19,906 nt of DNA, from assembly GCA_964568815.1 (NCBI GenBank), contig CAZMRY010000026.1, positions 1-19,906 of the forward strand. The letters are read 5' to 3'. The stretch comes from RGIG8700 sp964568815 (GTDB lineage Bacteria; Bacillota; Clostridia; RGIG6154). The position numbers were made by a program, and so were the translations under genes. Shown here piece by piece: positions 1 through 6,503 of this stretch. The notes beneath the pieces are model-generated. The model ran no database searches. It was given only the letters and a program-made list of their open reading frames with translations, and was not told the origin of the DNA. Positions within the stretch are counted from its first letter, which is position 1. Each line of letters opens with the position of its first letter.

Positions 1-317
1 TCAATCTTTTTATCTTTAAAATCAGTTATTGAAAAATTGATATTGTAATAGCTTCTTACATCAGTGTCCCAGTTTGAAACATAAGTGCAATCAGGGGGAA
101 GATACAATATATCTCCTTTTTTTGCCACAATATCTTTGTGGTTTGGTGGGGTTAATGTGTACTGACCGTCTATTATATAGAAAAATCTTGAACGGAGAAC
201 ATCACCTTTTTTACACATATTTGTTTTTGGCAATGTACAGCCCTGCGTATCATACATTCTGAAAAAACACTCTTTGAACTCGTTCTGATAAAGAAAACTC
301 ATATCTGCGTTTTTCAT
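1..317 (-). CDS. AraC-family transcriptional regulator, N-terminal part (cut by window edge)
   Basis: The gene reads leftward from the ATG at 317 and leaves the window after 105 full codons with no stop. The visible part is an N-terminal sugar-sensing cupin domain of the AraC type. It holds a beta-barrel pattern with YIIDGQYTLT near residue 50, then AKKGDILYLPPDCTYVS near residues 66-82, and NINFSITDF near residue 95. The GD-x-x-YLPP stretch and the Y/N-I-x-F strand are typical of AraC-type regulators of carbohydrate genes in Clostridia. The paired helix-turn-helix DNA-binding region should lie beyond position 1 and cannot be checked. AGGAGGAGA at 330-322 fixes the start, 4 nt before the ATG. 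The gene is divergent from the HU gene at 565. By family knowledge it would sense a sugar or oligosaccharide and activate uptake and hydrolase genes. The ligand is unknown. Confidence 0.85.
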   Translation of the reverse strand, partial: MKNADMSFLYQNEFKECFFRMYDTQGCTLPKTNMCKKGDVLRSRFFYIIDGQYTLTPPNHKDIVAKKGDILYLPPDCTYVSNWDTDVRSYYNINFSITDFKDKKI

Positions 318-337
318 ATGATCTCCTCCTTGCTCAT

Positions 338-366
338 ATTTTACAAGAAATAAGTTGTTTTGTCAA
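338..366 (-). promoter_or_regulatory. Sigma-A promoter of the AraC-type gene
   Basis: On the minus strand a perfect -35 box TTGACA (366-361) is separated by 17 nt from the -10 box TAAAAT (343-338). Transcription would begin near 331, only about 14 nt before the start codon, so the leader is little more than the ribosome binding site. The palindrome at 371-396 lies just upstream of the -35 box. Confidence 0.8.
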
Positions 367-370
367 TGGA

Positions 371-396
371 AATAATACAAGGAAAGCGGTATTATT
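371..396. promoter_or_regulatory. Palindromic candidate operator for the AraC-type regulator
   Basis: AATAATAC (371-378) and GTATTATT (389-396) form an 8-bp perfect inverted repeat with a 10-nt spacer, ending 4 nt upstream of the AraC -35 box. A further ATAATAC lies at 410-416. On the minus strand the right arm reads AATAATACCGCTTT. A close match, AGTAATACCGCCTT, lies just upstream of the GH31 promoter at 8693-8706. Position next to the -35 box and recurrence at a sugar hydrolase gene suggest an AraC-type binding site. That function is inference. Confidence 0.5.
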
Positions 397-479
397 GTTG
401 TAGAAGAAGATAATACATTGATGAAAATTCTGTATGCTTAAGGCAATTATTGGGAATGTATGCAATGTTTTCAAACTTC

Positions 480-508
480 TGATTAAAAAAGACAAGTCGT
501 TTTATAAT
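480..508 (+). promoter_or_regulatory. Possible promoter of the HU gene
   Basis: A perfect -10 box TATAAT lies at 503-508. The hexamer 17 nt upstream, TGATTA (480-485), is a poor -35 box. The start site would be near 515, giving a leader of about 50 nt before the ATG at 565. The -10 box is convincing, the -35 box is not. Confidence 0.4.
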
Positions 509-564
509 ATAAAGGCAAAATCTGTATATTCAGATTTTAAATAATATTAAAGAGGAGAAAGGTA

Positions 565-840
565 ATGAAAAAATCAGACTTAATCAATGTAGTTGCAGCA
601 AGACTTAACGAAAAAGAAGAAAATGTTGCTTTGATGCTGGAAACGATGGTAGAAGAAATAGGAAACAGATTGAGAAATGGTGAAGTTGTAAAAATTCATG
701 GCTTTGGGAAGTTTGAAGCAAGGCCTTATGGAAAAAGAAACTGTTATAATCCTCAGACAGGGAAAATTATAATTCTTCCTGAAAGTGTTCAGCCTGCTTT
801 TGTTCCGGGCGGTAAATTCAGATTAATGTTAAAAAAATAA
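565..840 (+). CDS. HU-family histone-like DNA-binding protein
   Basis: A 91-residue protein with the full length and layout of bacterial HU. The N-terminal helical dimerisation part begins KKSDLINVVAARL. The central turn IHGFGKFEARPYGKR (about residues 44-58) is followed by the DNA-embracing beta arm with NPQTG (about 62-66) and a C-terminal PAFVPGGKFRLMLKK. The NPQTG arm motif carries the proline that HU and IHF insert into DNA. It binds DNA as a dimer in the cytoplasm and bends or compacts it. The start is supported by AGAGGAGAAAGG a few bases upstream. It lies only 42 nt before the large secreted-protein gene at 883, so the two may be co-transcribed, an unusual partnership. Whether it is the main chromosomal HU or a specialised paralogue cannot be told. 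A mini-ORF at 10921 resembles its first dozen residues. Confidence 0.93.
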   Translation: MKKSDLINVVAARLNEKEENVALMLETMVEEIGNRLRNGEVVKIHGFGKFEARPYGKRNCYNPQTGKIIILPESVQPAFVPGGKFRLMLKK

Positions 841-882
841 GAAAAGGCATTAAAATATTTATTATAAAGGAGAGTTGATTTT

Positions 883-3800
883 ATGAAAAAAATCATTTCA
901 ATACTGCTTACAGTATCAATGCTTTTAAGCTTGTTTGCAGTAAACATCAGTGTTTCCGCAGAAGAGGTTACTATTTACAACGAGATAGCACTCAGCTACA
1001 CACGAGATGTAATGGAAAGAAGAGACTTATTCCAGGACAACTGTGTAGAAGTTAATGATGGCGTATACTCAATAAAAACTGATGCATGGGGTTTACCTTC
1101 CAGTGTAGGTACATATAATGAAAACTCTATGGCATTTAATGAAGACCAGTTTGGCAATTCAGGACATTTTAATATTAATGCAGAGAATGGTTACAAAAAT
1201 ACAATCAATGATATTCCGTATCAGTTTGGTGTTATTGAATCTACCACACACGGCGTTGCAGATGTACCTGGAAATGTAATTCACAGCGCAGACTTCTCAG
1301 GAGCAATCAACATCCCTGTAGATAAAGCACCATACAATAACTTATATATGATTGCATGGTCAGGCTTCACAGATAATGTAGCTGCAACAATTACATATAA
1401 CTATACAGACGGCACAACTTCAACAGATGCAAATGTAAATGCCATATTAGGTGGAATAAGCAATGTTACTACTACAACTGATTATGTGACACAGGTTCCA
1501 ACGGGAGTAGTTTTTGAAACCTGGGGTGCTGTGTTAAAGGCTGATACGGAAAAAAATGCAGTTACAAGAAATGTTCGTATAATGCAGCATAAGCTTACAC
1601 CAGACAGCACAAAAATTCTTGAATCTGTTACAATCACAACAGCAAATGAAGAACTTAACATTTTTGCATTAACAGGTGCAACAACAGAGGCAACAGTAAC
1701 AGGAATGCTTGATACAATAAAAGCAAGCTTTGATGGTGATGAAAAATTAACAACAGCAGAGCTTGACCAGATTGAAGAAGATACTCCTGTTCTTGTAGAG
1801 TTCCTTACAGCTAACAGCATTGATGAAGGAACATATGCAGCAGATATAGCAGCTCTTGTTGCAGCTCGCCGTGCGGAAATTGCAGAAGAAGAATCAACTA
1901 TCACAGAATTTGATATAAACAATAAAATAGCTCTCAGCTTCACACGAGATGTAATGGAAGACAGAACACAGTGCAAGACAGATAACGGTGCATGGACAAT
2001 TGCTGAGAGAGCAACTACTGACGGTTACGCATTTGATGAAGTTGATTTTATAAAAGTTGGTGCTACAGCAGACAACGGATATACCGCAACACTTAATAAT
2101 ATTCCATATCAGTTTGGTGTTATTGAATCTGCAGTAAATGGTGTTGCAGATGAACCAGGAAACGTAATTCACAGTGCAGACTTCTCAGGAACTATCAATA
2201 TTCCTGTAGACAAAGCACCATATAACAACTTATACATGATTGCATGGTCAGGTAAAACACATAATGTAGCTGCAACAATTACATATAACTATTCAGACGG
2301 AAGCTACGAGTCAGAGGCAAATGTAACTACCATATCAGGCGGAACATCAGGTAACACAGACACTGAGTTTGCAACAAGGATTAGCTTTGGAACTAATGCA
2401 TACTGTAAAATATGGATCGAAACAACAACAAGTGTTCCAAACGCACGTGTTTTCCAGCACAAGCTTACACCAAACAGCACAAAAATTCTTGAATCTGTTA
2501 CAATCACAACAGAAGGTCAGGAAATCAATATCTTTGCATTAACAGGTACAACCACTTCAATGGTTGTAAAAGCAAAACTTGACGAAATAGTTGATCGTTT
2601 TGAAACAGAAGAATTAACAGAAGAACAGCTTGTTCAGATTGAAGAAGATACAAAGACTTTAGTAGATATTCTTAAAGGATACGGCATTAAGCCAACATAC
2701 GAAGCTCAGATAGCAACACTTGTTGCAGACAGAAGAGAAGAACTTGCAGCAAGTGCAAGAAAAGAAAACTTTGATGTAAGAGAAAGCACACCAATCGAGC
2801 TTAATCTTTTTGAAGATATCTTTATGGGATATGATGAATATGCCAGCAATGTAGCAAGCGGTACTGCAGAAGGCTCTCTTTACCTTTATAAAGGCTTGAC
2901 GGCTAACGGTAGAATACTTGGCACCATTTCTTATCCGCAGTCAACAACAAGAAATACAGTTGCTGTTGCAATGGTTATTGAAAATGCAAAAAAAACAGCA
3001 AATGCAAAAACAACAGTAACAAGTCAGGTTACAGCAGGAAAACTCGTAGCAAAAGATGACGGAAGATATGATTTTACAGTTGCAGGCACAACATACCATT
3101 TAGGTGAGATTGCAACAGGTAAAAAGACAGGTAATGCTTTCTTCCCAGGACAGAAATATGAAGTTCCTACAGGAGAAACATTAAACCCTGCATATACTCA
3201 GGATAGCTCAACAAAAAAGGTAACATCTGCAACATACAGTATTAATAAAGCAGGTCTTTCAAGCGTTAACCTTTTAGCGGCTACCTTTAAAAATCAGGTA
3301 GCAAACCATACATCAAATGCACATGATTATGTATCAGGAGAGGGAAGAACTGAACTTCTTCCTGTAACTGTTACATATTCAGACGGAACATCAGAGATTT
3401 TCTACCTTGTATCAGGTTCTACATATGTAGATTTCCATAAAGCAATCAGAGTTGCTGTTAAAGATAAAGAAGTAGTAAGTGATACTGTTTCTCTCTTCTA
3501 TGCAGGTGACACAAAGACTACAGCAGATTTAGTTCCTGTTGGAGCAAGCAGTAACATAGGTATAGATTACTTAGGCAAAGTTTTTGAAATCAATGGTAAA
3601 AAGCTTCTTATGCCAAAAGGCTCTGAAATACTTGCAAGTATTAACAGATTGTCACAGAATATGGGTAATGAGGGTGCAACAGGAGGTTACAGCACAGGAA
3701 ATGGTTATACATACAGCTATGAAATTCCTGTTAACAGCGTAAACAACACAGTTGCATCTGTAACTGTTGATAATCCTGTAAGTATGACAGGATACGGCTT

Positions 3801-4437
3801 TGCAGACTTCTTTGGCGAATTAAGTCAGGATGACCCGGATTATGAGGATATCGTAGTAGGTACCAGCGGTACAACATATGTTAAATTTACATCTGACGAT
3901 ACAAAAGATTATTACTTAGCAGTTTACGGTGAAAATGATGCATCAGGTACAGCAAATGACTGGACCGGTATCTTTGCAATGACAACAGTTGCTTCATCAA
4001 TTAATGATATGATTAACGAAATTGAGGCAGAGGTTTTAAAAGCTCAGCCTGATAGAAACAGAATTAATGATCTCTTAACAGCACTTAGGGCAAATCAGAA
4101 CTTCGTATATGAAGAAGATTTAAGTGCGGCTGCAAGAGAGGTAATTGAAACAGTTAGCGACGAAATTAACCTTGCAGATAACGGAGACAATACAATTTCA
4201 TTAACAGCTAACTTCACTTCAGTTTCAAGTGCAGTTGCAATAATTGCCTTTTATAATGAAAATGAAGATTTAATTACAGCTAAAATTCAAAATGTTACAA
4301 ACGGTGATGTTTTTGCTAATGTAGCAAAGCCGGAAGGAACAATGCTTGTTAAAGGCTTCTTATGGAAAGGTCTTGACACATTATCACCGCTTGCAGAAGA
4401 AAAAAGCATAAGTTATGCTTCATCTCAATCTTTTTAA
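883..4437 (+). CDS. Large secreted protein with internal duplication, function unknown
   Basis: An 1184-residue protein with a clear Sec signal peptide (KK, hydrophobic core, cleavage after SVSA at residue 26). Residues about 31-340 and 346-626 are two copies of one module. Each has IALS(Y/F)TRDVME at the start, then IPYQFGVIES, NVIHSADFSG, IPVDKAPYNNLYMIAWSG, and a HKLTP(D/N)STKILESVTITT strand. Each ends in a short helical segment with QIEEDT and a V-A-x-R-R-x-E stretch. Residues about 627-1035 are beta-rich and unrecognised. A helical linker covers about 1036-1098. A C-terminal domain of about 85 residues ends in a GFLWKGLDTLSPLAEEK motif that resembles the C-terminus of the protein at 8840. 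I see no SLH, dockerin, sortase motif or catalytic signature. The duplicated module could be a carbohydrate-binding or adhesive domain, which is inference. AAAGGAGAG (866-874) fixes the start. The reading frame may once have continued past the stop (see 4438-4522). Confidence 0.88.
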   Translation: MKKIISILLTVSMLLSLFAVNISVSAEEVTIYNEIALSYTRDVMERRDLFQDNCVEVNDGVYSIKTDAWGLPSSVGTYNENSMAFNEDQFGNSGHFNINAENGYKNTINDIPYQFGVIESTTHGVADVPGNVIHSADFSGAINIPVDKAPYNNLYMIAWSGFTDNVAATITYNYTDGTTSTDANVNAILGGISNVTTTTDYVTQVPTGVVFETWGAVLKADTEKNAVTRNVRIMQHKLTPDSTKILESVTITTANEELNIFALTGATTEATVTGMLDTIKASFDGDEKLTTAELDQIEEDTPVLVEFLTANSIDEGTYAADIAALVAARRAEIAEEESTITEFDINNKIALSFTRDVMEDRTQCKTDNGAWTIAERATTDGYAFDEVDFIKVGATADNGYTATLNNIPYQFGVIESAVNGVADEPGNVIHSADFSGTINIPVDKAPYNNLYMIAWSGKTHNVAATITYNYSDGSYESEANVTTISGGTSGNTDTEFATRISFGTNAYCKIWIETTTSVPNARVFQHKLTPNSTKILESVTITTEGQEINIFALTGTTTSMVVKAKLDEIVDRFETEELTEEQLVQIEEDTKTLVDILKGYGIKPTYEAQIATLVADRREELAASARKENFDVRESTPIELNLFEDIFMGYDEYASNVASGTAEGSLYLYKGLTANGRILGTISYPQSTTRNTVAVAMVIENAKKTANAKTTVTSQVTAGKLVAKDDGRYDFTVAGTTYHLGEIATGKKTGNAFFPGQKYEVPTGETLNPAYTQDSSTKKVTSATYSINKAGLSSVNLLAATFKNQVANHTSNAHDYVSGEGRTELLPVTVTYSDGTSEIFYLVSGSTYVDFHKAIRVAVKDKEVVSDTVSLFYAGDTKTTADLVPVGASSNIGIDYLGKVFEINGKKLLMPKGSEILASINRLSQNMGNEGATGGYSTGNGYTYSYEIPVNSVNNTVASVTVDNPVSMTGYGFADFFGELSQDDPDYEDIVVGTSGTTYVKFTSDDTKDYYLAVYGENDASGTANDWTGIFAMTTVASSINDMINEIEAEVLKAQPDRNRINDLLTALRANQNFVYEEDLSAAAREVIETVSDEINLADNGDNTISLTANFTSVSSAVAIIAFYNENEDLITAKIQNVTNGDVFANVAKPEGTMLVKGFLWKGLDTLSPLAEEKSISYASSQSF
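973..2760 (+). repeat. Tandem duplication of an approximately 290-codon module inside the secreted-protein gene
   Basis: Unit 1 covers about 973-1905 and unit 2 about 1915-2760. DNA similarity is high in blocks. The stretch around 1216-1242 recurs at 2104-2130 almost base for base. The coding blocks for SADFSG to MIAWSG and for HKLTP to TITT also recur with mostly third-position changes. Between these blocks the units differ in length and sequence, notably in the loop following the DG near 1420 and 2300. The pattern fits a fairly recent in-frame duplication followed by loop divergence or selection for similarity. Confidence 0.85.
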
Positions 4438-4522
4438 AGGTGAATGGGTAACAGATAATCAGGAAGACCTTAAGATTGAAGAGTATTCAGCTTCAGATGT
4501 GTTACAGAAAGATTTTAATTAA
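4438..4522 (+). other. Open reading tail in the +1 frame after the secreted-protein stop
   Basis: The stop of the upstream gene follows a T5 run (TCT TTT TAA at 4429-4437). Skipping one T gives TCT TTT AAA GGT and keeps an open frame for about 28 more codons, to a TAA at 4520-4522. The extra peptide is acidic and coding-like (starting KGEWVTDNQEDLK). It could be the lost end of the protein after a one-base change, a sequencing or assembly error in the T run, or chance. The domain upstream already appears complete at its LWKGLDTLSPL motif, which argues that the shorter form is functional. Confidence 0.35.
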
Positions 4523-4523
4523 A

Positions 4524-4784
4524 AAAAACGGCGGTATGCTGAGTGTCATTAGTGACACTCAGCAACGATATTAATTTCTAACGAAATCAGCGATATTACT
4601 GCGTAGCGATATTGTGCTTTGCACAGCGATATTCCCTGCGGGAGTTAATTAATATCATATCGTTGCAAAGCAATATCGCTTTTGTGCAACAAAAATATCG
4701 CTCGAACGAATGTGAGAATATCACTAAAATATAGCAACCATTTCGGTTGATATATTTTACTTTTATAAAGAAACCGCCGTTTTT
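4524..4784. repeat. Structured palindromic repeat element framed by terminator-like arms
   Basis: This fills most of the 371-nt gap after the gene at 883. A 12-bp perfect inverted repeat forms the ends: AAAAACGGCGGT (4524-4535) and ACCGCCGTTTTT (4773-4784). With its T run the right arm looks like the descending arm of a terminator. Inside are four direct copies of (G/A)CGATATT (4565, 4590, 4606, 4626) and two inverted copies AATATCGC (4672-4679, 4694-4701). TGCAAAGCAATATCGC (4664-4679) is complementary, apart from a 2-nt bulge, to the stretch starting at 4606. A CCC-TGC-GGG mini-hairpin lies near 4634. There is no long ORF, so this fits a non-autonomous dispersed palindromic element. Similar CGATATT-rich elements occur, as far as I recall, in Clostridia genomes; I could not verify this. 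Confidence 0.6.
4538..4563 (+). terminator. Strong 11-bp hairpin at the left end of the repeat element
   Basis: GCTGAGTGTCA (4538-4548) and TGACACTCAGC (4553-4563) form a perfect 11-bp stem with a TTAG loop. It lies about 100 nt after the stop of the secreted-protein gene. No T run follows directly (AACGATATTAATTTC), so it is a poor intrinsic terminator on its own. It may instead protect the 3' end of the mRNA or belong to the repeat. Confidence 0.35.
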
Positions 4785-4808
4785 GTAAAAATATGAAAGG
4801 ATAAAAAT

Positions 4809-6347
4809 ATGAAAAAAATATTATCAATTTTATTAGTATTGGTTATGATGCTGTCTGTGGCAGCTTGCGGAAATAACGCAGAAACAGTTGAAACAGACCT
4901 TTCAAAACCAATCACATTAAACTGGATTATGCCTGGACCCGGCATTCAGACAGATGCAGAAATGGTATGGGCAAAATTCAATGAAGAGCTTAAAAAAGTT
5001 GAAGGCTTTGAGAATGTAACGGTACATATTGAAGTAATTCCTATGGCAGACTATTCACAGAAAATTATGCTTATGCAGACATCAGGCGAAAAAATGGATT
5101 TGATTCAGACATATCAGCTTAAACACGCTCAGGAATACAGAAACGGAACTCTCCTTGATATGACACCATATCTTGAAAAGTATGCAAAGGATGCCCTTGA
5201 AGAATTACCTGAATGGATTATTGATATGGGTAAGGTAGATGGTGCCCAGGCAATCCTGCCTAACTATCAGATGATGACAGCTTCTAACGCATATACAACA
5301 ATTCCTGAAGAACTCAAGGAATATACAGATGTTGATAAGCTTGCTGAAACATTAATGGCAGATAAGGACAATGGTTATGTTCTTACAGAAGAAAGTAAAA
5401 ACCTTGTTAAAGAATATTTCGCCAAAGTAACAGCTGCAGGTAAATTAGGTAAGGGTTATGTATCAGCAGTTCCTTTAAGAGGTATTGAAAGCATTATTGA
5501 TAACTTCCGTTATTACTATCTTGAACCTGAAATTAAAGTAATAAATGCACAGATGGATGAACAACAGCTTACAATGTGGAGACTCAAAAAAGAAATGTAT
5601 GATCTTGGCTATGTAAGAAAAGATGTTCTTTCTGCTAAATCATCAGACGCTGATGGAATTAAAGATGGAAATGCTATGTTTGGTGCACAAAACAGAAATG
5701 GTGATCTCAAGCCTTCAGTTTTAACTGATAAATTTGATGTTCCTGTTATTCAGATTCCTAATTCAGACCATTTCTTTGTTCCGCATTCACCGGCAGCAGG
5801 CGGTATGGCAATTCCTGTAAATTCAGAATATCCTGATGTTGCAGCTATGCTTATAAATCTTATGAACTCAACAAAGGGAAGAGAGCTTTATAACCTTATG
5901 GTTTACGGTATTGAGGGTGTTCACTATACTGTTGAAAAAGAATATGAAGATGGTGATAAAATGATTACCCCTAAAGACTATGCCGATGAAGGTAATTCTT
6001 CTTCAGCATACGGACTTCAGAAGTGGATCGTTGGTAATGCAAAGAATGCTTATCTCACAACCGCTCAGGGTGAAAATTACAAAAAGATTGTTTATGAAGT
6101 GTTAAATGAAGGTGAAAACACAATTCCATCACCACTTATGGGTTTTGCACTTGACTCATCTTCTATTGATACAAAACTTGCACAGATTAAAGCGGTTTCA
6201 AAAGAATTTGGCAGCTCAATCGGTTCAGGTGCAGCAGATACAGAAGCACTTCTTAAAGAAATGCACACAAAATTTGAGCAGGCAGGAAATCAGGAAGTAA
6301 TTGATGAAATTCAAAGACAAATAGACGAATTTGTTGCTTCAAAATAA
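4809..6347 (+). CDS. Extracellular solute-binding lipoprotein of the LplA / DUF3502 type (ABC sugar importer)
   Basis: A 512-residue lipoprotein. The signal peptide ends in the lipobox V17-A-A-C20, so C20 would be lipid-modified and the protein anchored outside the membrane. The start of the mature protein, PITLNWIMPGPG, and the strand VTVHIEVIPMADYSQKIMLM are typical of family 1 extracellular solute-binding proteins. The end (about residues 400-512, with YGLQKWIVGNAK, SPLMGFALDSSSIDTKLAQI and a final helix EVIDEIQRQIDEF) matches the DUF3502 region of LplA-like oligosaccharide-binding proteins. By family knowledge it delivers an oligosaccharide to an ABC permease pair. Those permease genes (LplB and YtcP types) are not in this window, so it is either an orphan or part of a split locus. 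The start is supported by GAAAGGA about 8 nt upstream. I see no convincing promoter; one may lie in the preceding repeat. It converges with the GH31 gene. Confidence 0.9.
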   Translation: MKKILSILLVLVMMLSVAACGNNAETVETDLSKPITLNWIMPGPGIQTDAEMVWAKFNEELKKVEGFENVTVHIEVIPMADYSQKIMLMQTSGEKMDLIQTYQLKHAQEYRNGTLLDMTPYLEKYAKDALEELPEWIIDMGKVDGAQAILPNYQMMTASNAYTTIPEELKEYTDVDKLAETLMADKDNGYVLTEESKNLVKEYFAKVTAAGKLGKGYVSAVPLRGIESIIDNFRYYYLEPEIKVINAQMDEQQLTMWRLKKEMYDLGYVRKDVLSAKSSDADGIKDGNAMFGAQNRNGDLKPSVLTDKFDVPVIQIPNSDHFFVPHSPAAGGMAIPVNSEYPDVAAMLINLMNSTKGRELYNLMVYGIEGVHYTVEKEYEDGDKMITPKDYADEGNSSSAYGLQKWIVGNAKNAYLTTAQGENYKKIVYEVLNEGENTIPSPLMGFALDSSSIDTKLAQIKAVSKEFGSSIGSGAADTEALLKEMHTKFEQAGNQEVIDEIQRQIDEFVASK

Positions 6348-6356
6348 TAAAAAAAC

Positions 6357-6498
6357 ACGGGCCTGTAGCAAAATGTATAGATATGCATAAATAATGACCG
6401 TAGGGGCGACTATCAGTCGCCCGCGGGCGGATAATATCCGCCCCTACAACGGAAAAATTTATTTTGATGCATAAATATTAATTTTGCTACAGACCCGT
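6357..6498. terminator. Bidirectional terminator with a repeat element in its loop
   Basis: ACGGGCCTGTAGCAAAAT (6357-6374) and ATTTTGCTACAGACCCGT (6481-6498) are inverted arms matching at 17 of 18 positions. The mismatch would be a G-U wobble in the minus-strand transcript. T-rich tracts follow in both directions: AATTTTTACATTTT on plus after 6498, and GTGTTTTTTTATTATT on minus beyond 6357. It lies between the convergent solute-binding and GH31 genes, so it can end both transcripts. The loop of about 106 nt is far longer than usual and contains the palindrome at 6398-6452. Confidence 0.65.
6398..6452. repeat. GC-rich palindromic repeat (nested double hairpin)
   Basis: GTAGGGGCG (6400-6408) pairs with CGCCCCTAC (6439-6447). 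Alternatively the same bases form two adjacent hairpins: GGGCGAC/GTCGCCC (6404-6422, loop TATCA) and GGGCGGA/TCCGCCC (6425-6443, loop TAATA). It is strikingly GC-rich against A+T-rich surroundings. An 11-bp direct repeat ATGCATAAATA flanks it at 6383-6393 and 6467-6477. From memory, GTAGGGGCG...CGCCCCTAC palindromes are widely dispersed in gut Clostridia genomes. This copy has no coding capacity. Confidence 0.7.
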
Positions 6499-6503
6499 AA
6501 TTT

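Noticed and set aside
74..262. Plus-strand ORF of 62 codons
   Set aside because: It lies wholly antisense to the AraC-type gene, which has a strong promoter, ribosome binding site and family match.
1482..1976. Minus-strand ORF of 164 codons
   Set aside because: Antisense to the secreted-protein gene. Composition is Ser/Val/Ala-rich as expected from reversed acidic codons, and no ribosome binding site or family match is seen.
4565..4701. Repeated GCGATATT units as a possible CRISPR array
   Set aside because: The 8-bp units are too short, irregularly spaced and in both orientations. There are no constant-length spacers and no cas genes.
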